32,776 bases of DNA from Zancudomyces culisetae. Lineage: Eukaryota > Kickxellomycota > Harpellomycetes > Harpellales > Legeriomycetaceae. Location: NCBI GenBank assembly GCA_001969505.1, contig LSSK01001601.1:1-32776 (forward strand), in the 5' to 3' direction. The notes under the pieces are model-generated. The model searched no databases. It had not been told where the DNA came from and was given only the letters and a program-made list of their open reading frames with translations. This document shows, piece after piece, positions 17,894 through 29,596 of this stretch. Every line of letters begins with the position of its first letter. The first letter of the stretch is position 1. Both the position numbers and the translations under genes were made by a program.

Positions 17894-20399
17894 ATGTATT
17901 ATAATCACCAAACTGGAGGAGGGGGGACAGGAGCAGGAGGAGCGGGAGCAGGAGGGGGATCAAATGGGACGGGTGGAATAGGTATGATGGGACACGGACA
18001 CGTGGGGTATGGTATGGAAGACAGTAATGATGTTTTGGGGTTGGGCAGAGATGGTAAGTAGCTGCAGGTTCTATTCAAGTAGCGATTGGCTTATTGTGAT
18101 TTTCCTTTTTTTTTTGTTTATATTTTTTGAACTGGAATCGAGTGTGTTATGTTGTGGCTATCAACAACAATAAATTCCAAGGTGGGATCTTAAACAGAAT
18201 TAAAGACGTAGTGTTGCCAACTTACTTAGAGATAATGTTGTTTTTGATAAAATAGGCATGAATGCAGTAGCAGGAGGGTATACAGGATATGGAAATGTAC
18301 TTGGAAGCAGAAATCTAGCAACACAAAAAGGCGGTGGTGGTGGAGCAGGGGGAGGGGGAGCAGGGGCAGGAGCAGGAGGAATGAATTTGGGTAAATTGGA
18401 TATCTGTTTACGTATATTTAATAGTTATACAAACCCACTTTTTTCAGAATTAGAACTTGAAGGATAAATGGATTTGAAATTAATAGGGATGGGAGTGTCA
18501 GGGCAGCTTGGAGGAGTAACGACAGCAGGAATGGGGATGCTAGGGGGATCTATGGGAGTGGGGCTTGGAGGGCACCAAGGAGGAATGGACAATAGGGTGG
18601 TATACCCGACAAGCCAGCACCATCAGGTGCAGCTAGCAATCCACCAGCGGTCAAGAGCGTCGGCGACACCACACCATCATGCAAAAGCGGCAATGGTGTA
18701 CCAGCGGAACCAGGCTAATCTGGCAGCAATCATGTCAAGTGGTGAAACGGGAGGAGCAGAAAATGGAGAAGATGCAGGAGGGGTAGGAACACATCGGTCA
18801 CCGAGTGCAAGATTGCGCGGAGGGCGAACACCGCTGCATGGGGTACGTGGAGTAACACCAATCCAGCAGGTGGCAAGTACAAGAAGCAGCACCGGGTTTG
18901 AAGGGAGCAATGTTTCGTACTATTCAGAGTCTACAGCAGGACAGCAAAGCAATGGAAAAGAGGGTGAGATGGGATGGACGGCATTGGATATGGGAGGAAT
19001 GGGACTGCGCGTGTTAGGCAACGACCTGTTTCGATATACGTTTTTGACCAAGCTATATATAAACCACAACCAGCTCAAGTACATTCCACCACAGATAGCG
19101 CAGCTGCGACAACTAGAGGTGTTAGATGGGTCGGGCAATCAGTTTACAGCCGTGCCACCGCAGTTGGGACTGTGTTGTCGCTTAAAAGAGTTGCTATTGT
19201 TTGACAACCGACTAACAGAGCTGCCATATGAGCTGGGAAGTTTGTATATGTTGGATACGCTGGGGCTGGAAGGCAATCCAGTGCATGAACCAATTCGAGG
19301 AATCCTGCAGAAGGACGGGACACGAGCAGTCATCGAGTACCTGCGAGAACTGGCGCCAGCAACACGACCACCTGAAGACCGACGATGGATAGTGCTGGAT
19401 AAGACAGCTGAACAGGGATCACCCGACATTATAACCGTGGCAACGTACAATACGTTGGCAGCCAAGTACGGATCCAGCCAGCAGTATAGTTACTGTCCAA
19501 GCTGGGCGTTGAGCTGGGAGAACCGGCGTGAAGTCATTTTGAGTGAGTTGCAAAGTCTGGCCGCTGATATTGTGTGTCTCCAGGAAGTTGAAACGGGCGA
19601 TTACACTGGCTTCTTTCGCGATCGGCTGCGTGCTGTTGGCTACGAGAGCGAGTTTTGGGCTCGATCGCGGGCTCGCACGATGACTGAAGAAGAGCGCAAG
19701 ACTGTGGATGGCTGTGCAACATTTTACAAGGCAGATCTGTTTGAAAAGGTCAGTGCACATGTTATTGAGTTCCAGCAAAAGGCACTGAATCATGGCGACT
19801 TCAAAAAGAGCCAGCAGTTTTTCTCGCGGTTTATGACCAAGGACAATATCAGTGGCGTGACTATGTTACGCCATAAGCGGCAGCCAGCTGTAGATATTTG
19901 TGTAGCGAACGTCCATGTCTATTGGGATCCTGGTTTTACTGATGTCAAGATGGCACAGGTAGCCATGTTGGTTGAAGAGCTCAAGCATACTTTGGGTTCC
20001 AATTCCAAGAATACCTGTCTGCTTATTTGTGGTGATTTTAATTCGACTCCTGACTCTGGACTTTACGAGTTTCTTTCGACCTCCAAGTTGTCTAATACCC
20101 ATCCCGATCTGGCCAAACTGGAGGGATATTCCAACTATAGGGAGGTCGGTTTGACCCACAGCTTCAATCTGCGATCGGCGTACCAACCGATTGGCGAGCT
20201 GAGCCTAACTAATTATACACCTACTTATTGTGGTGTCCTTGATTATATTTGGTATTCGCAGTCTACCCTGACTCCTACTGGTGTGTTGGGTCCAATTGAT
20301 AGTGAGTGGATTAAAGATGTTGTGGGATTCCCTAACCAACATATTCCAAGTGATCATATTCCTATTATGGCTGAATTTAGAATTAAAAAGCAATTATAA
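17894..20399 (+). CDS. CCR4: Ccr4, catalytic deadenylase of the CCR4-NOT complex (three exons)
   Basis: Poly(A)-specific 3' exonuclease that starts cytoplasmic mRNA decay. Exons are 17894-18053, 18256-18390 and 18487-20399, giving 735 residues. Intron 1 is GTAAGT...ATAG; intron 2 is GTAAAT...ATAG. The N-terminal 130 residues are Gly/Met/Ala-rich. Leucine-rich repeats at about 272-362 (LTKLYINHNQLKYIP, LKELLLFDNRLTELP) are the fungal Ccr4 feature that docks on Not1/Caf1. The EEP nuclease follows at about 414-732: VATYNTLAAKYG, CLQEVE with E465, CGDFNSTPDSG and PSDHIPI near the end, all expected metal and catalytic residues. Exon 1 joins through a split Gly codon and is supported by phase only. 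If splicing differs, the ATG at 18468 would be the start. It is convergent with the methyltransferase gene. Confidence 0.88.
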
Positions 20400-20490
20400 C
20401 TTCCCTAATTTTAATTTTTTTTTTTTTCAATTACTCTGTTTTATTCCGTCGTTCTTTTGTTGTTTTTATAATGGTGTTTTATTTATTTTC

Positions 20491-20522
20491 TATATACATA
20501 TATACATATACATATATATATT
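20491..20522. terminator. TA-rich 3' end signal between convergent genes
   Basis: Repeated TATATACATA units lie about 90 bases after the CCR4 stop and 95 before the methyltransferase stop on the other strand. TAYRTA repeats are the efficiency element of yeast 3' end formation, and the pattern is near-palindromic in effect, so it may serve both genes. Confidence 0.55.
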
Positions 20523-20614
20523 ATCATAATAAATTAGTATTTAATATTTGACTTTATTTATTCAGCTTTTCAAATCTTTGTATAAAAGAAAGTGATATTT
20601 CCTTTACATCTAAA

Positions 20615-22538
20615 CTAATAAATATTGAAATTCAGCCTATTCCTATTCCTATTCCTATTACTGTTACTGTTATTAGAGCTTTTATCTCCAGAACTCGCTC
20701 CAGTATTGCCAGTATTCATATTGGTGTTTGTGTTAGTGTTGTAGTGGGAGTAATCGTAGATTTGTTCTTGCAAATACCAAGTCTGAATGTATTTATGGTT
20801 GGGTTTACATTTGTCATCATCAACATCAACATCAACATCAATATTAGTATTGGCATCAGTATTAGCATTGGCATTGGAATTGGCATTATCGCTCAAGGAA
20901 GACGGAGTACAGGCTAGATACATTGAAATATCGTAGCTACGATGTTTGTTGACTCTAAAACTGAAATATCCTGACAACACCTCGTTTCTATTGACTGCAA
21001 TAGGTGACTTTAGAAGCAAACGTACTTGGTGCCAGTGTGTTGGCGCATTGTATGGACTGGTATCCAGTTTCACCAAACCATGCCCCTTTTCTCCCTGTAC
21101 ATCTCCTTCCATTTCTTCATCTGCAACCCTGATACGATATTTATCTAGATCTACTGTGCTCTTTTCTGGCTCAACATTTGAATCAGAACTGTGGTTAGCT
21201 GAAGTGTGTGTGGCATATTCGTGGGTTCGTGGGAAAAAATACACATCAAACCACCCGCCCACGCAGTTAATAATCGCAGTATCCCTAACCTCCCATCTAA
21301 ATGGAAGATCAAAGGCATGGAGTTTGGAAACGCTATCTGTATAGAAATTAAACATCATTTCCACCCCATCACCACCATAATTACCATTACCATTACCATT
21401 CCTGGTGGAGAGAATGGAATCGGTATTTATAGGGCCTACATACACCGATTCAAAATATTCGCGCTCAGCGTTTTTACATAGCAAGTCACAAGCACTAAAG
21501 TCAATCCCATGCATCACATCGACATCGTGCATATCTGTTTGCGTACCACCACTTGAAGCAAAATTATTGGTGCTACTAAAATGTTGCTGCTGGTATTTCC
21601 AGAACCCCAACTTGTTGTTTACTACATCATAGTACAAGTATGGGTCTGAAAGTGGGACCATGGTTATGTTACCACCACTAGGAAATATGTTTCCACCTTC
21701 AGCACTGTTATTGAAGGTATCATTAGTCATTTCATTATGGTTAGATGGAGATGGATTTTCGGGTGTTTTCAAAAACTGGTCCCTTGCCAACAAAAAGCTC
21801 TCCAACATGCGTTCGTGGACGAGGAGGACACCAATAGGTTCCGAAATGATTGTATCAACGCTGATACCATTTTCAATAACACCAACACTAGCACTAGCAC
21901 TAGCACTACCATCACCACCACTACTCTCATGTTGATCAACTAATTGCTCAACAGTCTTGTTAATAACATGAGCATAGTCCAAATATTTTCTCTGTTTTTT
22001 CCCGTCATCACCTCCATTAATACCGCTATTATTGCTGATATTGATGTTTGTATGCAAAAAGGGAGTTATACACTCAATACACATTCGTGTACTCGCCTCT
22101 ACAATATGTACAAGTTTGCAACCGCCATGCAAAATCGACCAAAATGATAGAATCCCACTACCTGCACCCACATCCATAACTTGTTTATTCATGAATGCAC
22201 GCTTTGCGTTCTTGTGGATTACATTATAGTAGGTATGCATTCTAACAGTATCTTGAAGCATATTTTGCTATTTATTTATTTATTTATTTATTTTCATTTT
22301 TAATGTTATATCATATTGATTAGTTTACAAAGAGTAGTTAGAAATAACCTACTTGATGCTGAAAGTGCGAGTAATAGTTGAAGTATCCAGCCTGGTCATT
22401 ACTTGTCTCGTTTGTTATGGATTCATGACTCGGTCTCGTATTTTCTACACCGTCGTTCTCGCTCTTACCGATGGAGATTGGGAATCCACTTTGTGTTTCT
22501 GTCATTTTTCTTGTCTTTTGTTTATTCCTTTCTTTCAT
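20615..22538 (-). CDS. CARM1/PRMT4-like type I protein arginine methyltransferase (two exons)
   Basis: Predicted to transfer methyl groups from S-adenosylmethionine to protein arginines. Exon 1 is 22538-22353, the intron 22352-22268 (GTAGGT...ATAG), exon 2 22267-20615; 612 residues. The join rebuilds YFNYYSHFQHQ-QNMLQDTVR, matching [20 protein letters not shown] of animal CARM1. Motif I is VMDVGAGSGILSF (about 92-104), followed by HIVEAST. The double-E loop is SEPIGVLLVHERMLES with E205 and E214. The THW loop is THWHQVR (about 472). VNKHRSYDISM closes the barrel. GSGILSF, VEAST and FSACDLL favour CARM1 over PRMT1. There is no N-terminal PH-like domain. Asn/Ser/Gly-rich inserts enlarge several loops, and the C-tail ends in an Asn-Arg repeat. 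A second ATG 33 bases in (MTETQ) is another possible start. Confidence 0.84.
20638..20660. repeat. (TATTCC)n repeat coding Asn-Arg repeats
   Basis: About four hexamers read on the minus strand as an alternating Asn-Arg run near the C-terminus of the methyltransferase, next to an Asn/Ser-rich stretch. Confidence 0.85.
22271..22294. repeat. (TTTA)n microsatellite in the methyltransferase intron
   Basis: Five to six TTTA units abut the 3' splice site of the intron. On the sense strand they make an AAAT run ending in AATAG, so repeat length sets the sequence just before the acceptor. Confidence 0.9.
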
Positions 22539-22815
22539 ATATTATTATTTTCGGCCTTTTAAATTGTATATTCTACGCTTTAAATCCTATAAAGTCTAAA
22601 ATTCGGAAAATAAAATTAGACAATGTACGTAATTGCATTTAAAAATAAAAGTAATGGATTGGCCTTGGTGCCATTTACGTCTATTTACGTTTATTTACAC
22701 CATTCAACAGTCAAATAAATCCGAATATAAACCATTTAATAAAATAAATAAATATGTATATATATATATTAAGGAAACAAAAGCATACGGAAAAGCGAGA
22801 GAAAGAAAAAAACTA

Positions 22816-25800
22816 TTAAAAGATATTCTTACAGAATGGACAAGTAACTTGGTTACTAGATTTAAACCATTTGGTAAGACATTTAGAATGGAAAGATTGA
22901 GCACAAGTGGAACATTTTCTATTTGGCAAAACATTTATACCAGATCCCACTCCTCCTCCTCCTCCTCCACTACCACTATCAACATCATTGTCATCAAGTA
23001 TAATGCTATAACATATACTACATGCACCCATTCCACCACCACGCACAAGCTGTTCAAAGGCCTGAACAAAGTGTGTTTCAATAATCGTATTTGCTATTAG
23101 AGTGACGGCAAGATCCAAGTTGTTATATTCAATCATGAGTTTGTAGAGCTCTACTTGTAGCTTTTGACGCCAGGATGGTGTTGTAGGAATTGTTGAGTGC
23201 TGCTCAGTAATAGATATTGGTGATGACATACCGCCCACACCACCACCAATTCCTGCACCAGCTCCCATCCCTACACCACCACCACCACCCATTCCCATTC
23301 CCATTCCTGAACCCATTGTAGATCCTCCTCCAGACCCACTACCACTGCCATAAGTGCTGTTGAGATTTAGAAGTGGATAGTTTTTGGCCAGCTGAATCCT
23401 AACCACCATTTTGATATCCTCGTCCTCAGATTGCTGCAGTTGTTTGTAGCGCACCGACTTTATTTTCAGCTCAATACTGCTGATATTGTGTTGCTGTACT
23501 TCCATCGCATTCTGTCCAGACAGATTATTTGAGTCCTTTCTTGTCTTTTGTCCCTGGATCGAGTAGCTAATTTCAAATGCCTTGTCATTATTGCCTCGGT
23601 AATAATCTATAAACCCATTCAACAGCTTAAAGTCATGAGTTATATCTACGCTATGCAGAGCCATACTCAGATTTTCCACATTGTTGTTTGATGTCGACTT
23701 GTGAGAATTTGGTGATGGCACCACTCCAGTACCTACATCACCAAAATTTCCGGTGCTACCATAATTCGAGCCGTTGCTGGATCCTGTTGGTATTGATGAC
23801 ATTGTTGTAGATGCTGCTGTTGATGTAAAATTACCAGTAATAATTGCTGACTGATTATTGTAGTAGTAGCTGGAGACAATAGTTGGAAACGCCTCGAGAA
23901 GTTTTGCCATTAGATAGTAACTGGCAAATGATATGTGGCGCTCGTCCATGTCCATATCCATCTTGGCACTGATACTCATGGCACGACTATTCATTATGGG
24001 CAAGCTGCAAAAGTCATAGTATTTAGCAACCTGTTTATAGTCCTTAATCTGCAAGAGCAAGTACAAAAACGAACATTCGACGAGTTGGTACTGTTTTACC
24101 AGAGATATGTAGCGTTCAAGAGCCTCCAATTCATTTAGATCCGCACAATTTTTACTCTCATCATTGCCGTTGTTGTCACTGCTGCTGTCGAAATAGTCTG
24201 CTAGAATTGTTGGCGTTCTCAAGCCCGATAACGAGTTGTATAGAGTTTCATAGGTCTCACATATCAATGAGATCAAAATTAGCAGTCGTTGGTCATTATT
24301 TATGTACCACTCATTAAATTTCTTGACCAAAACTGTAAAGAGTTCAGCATTTTTACTAATGTGTTTTAGTCCTGATCCCTCTGTGGCTAACCGCAGTATC
24401 ATAAATGCGTACACATAGTCTTGTCTGTCCCTTGTATTGCTCAGAATGTCCAGGAACTTGGCAATGTCAAATTCAACAGCTTGATATATGGTTTTCGCCA
24501 AATATGTTTTCATATCATCAGTTATACCAGCATCACCACCTTCATCACATTTACCCTTGTCAGTATTCTCAAGTTCCGACAAGTAGAATTTAACCAGATT
24601 CTTGATTTCGTTGTTCTTTTGGTTATAAATGCAAACCAGAACACTTGAATAGTTTAGACGAACTTGAACAAAGTTGTATCCAATAATCCTGTTTATCAGC
24701 AATCGCTGTATCCTCCGCATATCCTTAATTTGGACTTCATCCTGAGTTTGATCCTTAGTTGTGTAGCACAAATCACCAATTTTCTTTATAAACCCAAAGT
24801 ATAAACCAACAATTTCTATAACCATATCTCTAGAGATCGAGTTCGCTGAGGTACCAGAACCACTGCTACTTCCCTTAAACAAACCGTAGTCATAGTTAAT
24901 AACTGTCGAAAATAGCTTGGAAAGTAGATCAGCAGCCAGTTCTACATGAGATTTGTTTGTAGCAGCCGACCCTGCATACTGCTTGTTTTGCTGTTCATTG
25001 CTAGTAACATCATATGCGGCCAAATAGTCCTTAAATATGGAACAAAAAACCTTCAACATACCATGAATATTATTTTTAGTTAGAGCAAATGGATAAATTA
25101 TATTATTCAATAGCTCTAAATACGTTTGTGAATATCCATGCTCTTTCAGTGCTTTATACATGTTATGAAGCAGGATTGGGTAATAATATTGGTAAGACGG
25201 ATCATCGAGGTTGCTATTTCTATTGTCTTGATAGTTGCAAAAAATGGAGAATGGCTCAATGAAATAATTGATTTCATTACCCACCCCACCAAGCTGCTGT
25301 AACTCTAGCTTTTCGTTGATTAACATGAGTATGCTTTTTATCCTGAAGGCAACGTCATTACCACCATTACTGGTAGAATTGGCAGTGCTTGAGTTTGAGT
25401 TTGAGTTTGAACTTGAGTTTGTGCTTGTGCTTGATGTTGTCACCTTGATGTATAGTCTTACTAAAATATTCATATTTTCTCGGTTATGTTTATTTTGTTG
25501 CACAATCATTTCAAACACATTATCCATTTTATCGGTATTAGCACCAGCATCTTTACCAGAGTTGAAATAAATCCTTTCCAAAGTCGAGCGTACCCAATCA
25601 TCAACCAGCTGAGTCTGGTAATAGTATCCCAGTATATTCGTTAGCACTTTTTCATTACTGATAGCAGCGCTGTTGCTACTGTTTTTGGTGTTTGTTGATA
25701 GATAAAAAGTGACCAACTCTACAATTTCATTCGGGAGAAGGTACTCGTTCTGAATAACTGTTTCTAAATACCCCTTGTTTCGAATCAATTTGGTGATATT

Positions 25801-28800
25801 TAAATAGTTTTCCTTAAAGAGGTGTCTGATGATACCTGGATGCTGTTCCGCTAGGTGTTTCATGGAATATTCAATCAACTCACAAACTTGTCCCTCACGC
25901 ACCTTTGCTCTCCCAATTCCACCACCCTCACCCTCACCCTCGCCACTGCCACCAGCACTAGCAATAGCACTTTCACTACTGATATTTTTGTTGATCTTCT
26001 TTATAATATCTCCCTCTTGTTCTGCTATTATTGGTTGGGTTTCCAGATTTCCTTGGTTGTAAAATAGTAAATCTCTCAAAACCTCGTATACCTCGCTTCC
26101 ATCGTTTACAAAGAATATGTCGTACCATAGCTTCCCAGAGTCATCGTCGGCATACCATTGCATAATCTTCGCGCGTACTGCTTTAGCAAACCCATTTTGA
26201 TATTCATCCTTAGTGAGCAATTTAACAAACAGCTCGTTAAAGTGCTTTTCCCTTATTTCCAAGCTAAAGTCCAAGAACTCCTTAAGTTTTCCTGTCTCTA
26301 TGCTTCCTGTATGTACAATTTTTTCCACCACCAACTTCAAAAATCCTGCATTAACGTTATTAAACTCCTCTTCGCTATCAATTACCAATAATTTTGATTT
26401 TTGTTGGTCATCATTGATATAAAACTCTCCTTCCATATAATATCCATGCTCAATTGTGTCTTCTCTCCTAATAACTTTCATCTTGTAATCTGTGTAGTCT
26501 CTAGCGCTTGCCATGCAACAATACCCACATTTATTGGTACCACTTTCTTTCCCAGTTTTGTTACTACCAATTGCCTTCATCACCATCTGGCAGATTTCAT
26601 AGGTCTTTCTATCTACATATTCGTTTGGTGCTTTGTTTTCAGCTATTATTTTTGTAAACACACGGATTCTCCAGTTCCTTTCATTCGTAACCAGTTTGTC
26701 ATCTTCATTCCCTTCTTTTCCGGAATGGTTTTGAGCAGTAACCTTATTCCCATTACCAAATGACTCGTTGAATAAAATCTGAACAACATGCGTTTGACTT
26801 TCAATAGTCCAATTGCTATATTCTAGATACGTAACTATGAATTTTTCGATTCGCAATACTCCATCACCTTCATAATACTTTTCATACTCCACCATTTCAT
26901 TTAACAGCTCCTCAAACTGTTCAAAATCCTTGTAAACTGCCTGTGGTATCATAGTTGCCAGATTCGCCACCATCTCAAAATCTCTCTTAAACATATCTCC
27001 TGCATCTTCTACGATATCCTTATCGCGTCTTGTATATGTAATCTTTCGACTGATAAACTCATTCACTTTTATCGCATATTCTCTACTCTTTATCAATTCA
27101 CTCATTATTGTAACTGTTGCCTTCTTTTTCCTGGTTGTGACCTCAAAGGCGTCTAGAACATCCCGCTCGAACTTGCACTCCAACAACTCCCACACTCTTT
27201 GTGTGCTGATTCTGTCAATCACACCTTCATTATCTATGATTTCATCTTTGACTGTTTTGACCATCTCGTCAATGTTATCAATGTAGCTTTGGTCCAATAT
27301 ATACTCTATTATTGCCACTACTCTCTGTTCATTTCTGTCATCACTTCCGGATATTGTTTCCTTCACACCATTACCTTCAGTTGATATTATTAACCTTGAC
27401 AATATTTGGCAAACCATTTCCAGATACATTTCTACCATCTCTCTTTCTTCACCTTGCGGTTTGGTACCTCGTCTAACCGCTACCAAGTGCTTATTTGTTC
27501 GCAGCCCCCAAACTGCCTTAAATATTTTCTCCCCATAATTCTCCTCCAGCACTTGCTCCCCACTTTGAACTTTTTCGTTTTTTTTGACTCTTTTTGTCTC
27601 CTTGGTGACCCCATTCCTTATCAAAATATCAAACAGTTCTACCACCTTCTTCATACCTATTTCCGGCGCCAAAAACAACTCACCCGCCTTCAAATATCGT
27701 AGAAGCCAACCCAGCTGCTTCTCTCCCCATACCACCAATTGGTTTTCCTTTGCACTCATCCCCACTATTGCCTCCCACATTGGCTCTTGCACCGTCCTTT
27801 CTATCTCCTTACTCAAGCCAGACTCTATTATATTTGGCCCAACTTCTTTTCTTAGCTCTTCGTCCATAAATCCCTGATCACCGACTTGTGATATGCTACT
27901 CCATTTACTCAACAACTGGAATTTTGCTCTTTGTACCCTTGGGTCTGCTCCTTGCTTTCCTTGGCCGATTCTTTGCTCCACGATCTCCCAAAACTCCCTA
28001 TTACCAAGTATATTTTCGTACTCCGTTATATTTGCATACTTTTTTTCATTTTCCACCTCACAAACCATGTATTCCATAACTTTCAATCCCCCATACGCCA
28101 CATTTGCATTGCGAATCTTTATTTCCTCACTATCCATGTACTTCAACTCGCTGACTTTCGCTTCTTTGTTTTCCACAACCATCCGGTATACATAATCCAG
28201 AATCTCTTTTTGACCATACTCCAGCAACTTGACCCTGTTCTGTTCCCCAAATGTCTCTATCAACAACTTGTGCTGTGCCACTCCTATCTCTTTGTTATAA
28301 CTGTCGAACATCGAACACACCCATGGTCCTATAACATCCTTCACCCCCTTCCCTACCTTTTTGCCTCCATTTCTCTCCACATACTTTTCAAATATCTTGG
28401 AATTTATCCGCCTTATTCGCTTATCAACGTCAAATATAAGCTTTTCGAATATTCTGGGCCAACATATCCTCATCGCCCTGACCCTCTGCTCAATCACGGC
28501 CTCCTTGTTCTCATTATCCTGCACGCTTTTACATTCAATGTATTCGTATATCCCTTCCAAAGCCTTGATTCTTGTCATCACCTCCTTTTTCCCAAGCTTC
28601 TTTATCAGCATTGCCAGTTCGGTATCTATTCCACTCATCCCCAAGCTATGATCCGGTTTTCTTTTTCTTTCGACTGCGTATTCGTTCGAACCGCCATCGC
28701 CATAATTCTCCTGATAATACTCAGAAATTTTATTTTCCCTTCCGTACTCGCTGAAAGCTAAAGCTGCATTAGCCTTAAATGCATTGACTACATCTGCATT

Positions 28801-28976
28801 GCTACCTAGAAGCTTCGCTGCTCGGCTATATTTAACACACAAGAAAAATCATCAAAAAAAATCAATCACTTTTTCAGATCATATTCGACCATTTTTTATC
28901 CTTCGCTAAGAGGATCAACTCACCTACTGCTGGAGATTTTGTTCCTATCTCCCCTGCCTTTGCCTTTTCCCGACAT
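22816..28976 (-). CDS. LTN1: Listerin/Ltn1 (Rkr1) E3 ubiquitin ligase of ribosome-associated quality control
   Basis: Ubiquitin ligase on the 60S subunit that marks stalled nascent chains. Exon 1 is 28976-28924 (MSGKGKGRGDRNKISS), the intron 28923-28826 (GTGAGT...ATAG), exon 2 28825-22816; 2020 residues. The join gives SSRAAKLLGSNADVVNAF, matching the conserved SGRAAxLL start of listerins that contacts Rqc2/60S. Most of the protein is helical HEAT-like repeat with few distinct motifs. The C-terminus is the expected RING: CSICYSII, then CSTCAQSFHSKCLTKWFKSS and CPFCK, ending six residues after the last cysteine. A Gly-rich loop widens the RING between its first and second cysteine pairs. A Gly/Met-rich linker lies about 160 residues earlier. 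Length is above yeast Ltn1 (1562 aa), nearer metazoan listerin. Divergent from the YciI-like gene, 212 bases apart. Confidence 0.92.
23250..23350. repeat. Gly/Met-rich low-complexity tract in LTN1
   Basis: CCACCx and CCCATTx triplets on the plus strand read as a Gly/Met/Ser-rich stretch of about 45 residues ahead of the RWD/RING end of Ltn1. Confidence 0.8.
25389..25432. repeat. (GAGTTT)n repeat coding Ser-Asn repeats in LTN1
   Basis: Degenerate hexamers encode an Asn-Ser alternation within the helical middle of Ltn1, presumably an exposed loop. Confidence 0.8.
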
Positions 28977-29188
28977 TATTACAATTTCACGGTCTAAATC
29001 TAGTTATCAATTAAGCCGAAAATACTCTCTTTCATTATTTTATTGTTTCAGGTTTGGGTTTAAAATTTTTTTAGAAATGTATAAATTCCAGGAACAATTC
29101 AACAAAAAAAATATATAAATACATCGGCTAACAGCAAATAATATCAAAGTACACAAGATACAAGGAAACTGACTCTTCAAATCTAACA
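28977..29188. promoter_or_regulatory. Bidirectional promoter region, LTN1 / YciI-like gene
   Basis: Only 212 bases separate the two divergent start codons. The region is AT-rich with no clear TATA pair, and a TATAAAT near 29113-29119 could serve the plus-strand gene. Regulation cannot be read further. Confidence 0.45.
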
Positions 29189-29596
29189 ATGCTTTCTACA
29201 GGTAAGAATATGTTCAGAGCTATTGGAAAGGGGATGCCACGCGCTGCAAGGATGCAGAAGGACACTAGATCCTTTTCAAATATGTCGAGCCTTCGCAAGA
29301 GCCAATATCTTGCAACCTTCCGAGATCATTCGGATCCCGATGCCTTACAGCGAAGATTATCGGTGCGTGAAAGCCACCTCGAGGTAGCGAGAAAATTGAA
29401 AAATTCAGACAAAATCATCGAACATGTGGCTGCATTACTCGATGAAAACGATAGAATGGTGGGAAGCATGTTTATTATCAACGCCGACTCCGAGGCAGAA
29501 GTTAAGGAGGTCCTGCAAAAGGATCTTTACTACACCAGTAATGTTTGGGATAAGGATAGCTTGTACATCCACAAGATTAGAAAGGCGCCTATTTAA
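29189..29596 (+). CDS. YciI-like protein, probably mitochondrial
   Basis: Small protein of 135 residues with a YCII/DGPF-type ferredoxin-like fold. Residues 1-35 (MLSTGKNMFRAIG, then MPRAARMQKDTRSF) are basic with no acidic residue before about 25 and look like a mitochondrial presequence. The domain starts YLATFRDHSDPDALQRRLSV and continues RESHLEVARKLKNSDKI, with the paired Asp/His positions (D49, H63) usual in the family. GSMFIINADSEAEVKE and DLYYTSNVWDK close the fold. Fungal homologs exist but have no firmly assigned reaction. The start codon is followed by ACAG-GTAAGA, a good donor sequence. Since the frame stays open and the presequence reads well, I treat it as unspliced, with the ATG at 29210 as an alternative start. 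Confidence 0.8.
   Translation: MLSTGKNMFRAIGKGMPRAARMQKDTRSFSNMSSLRKSQYLATFRDHSDPDALQRRLSVRESHLEVARKLKNSDKIIEHVAALLDENDRMVGSMFIINADSEAEVKEVLQKDLYYTSNVWDKDSLYIHKIRKAPI

Noticed and set aside
27931-28761. Antisense open frame of 276 codons over the 5' part of LTN1
   Set aside because: It mirrors the purine-rich coding strand of LTN1, has no domain, and the LTN1 frame underneath is clearly the real one.
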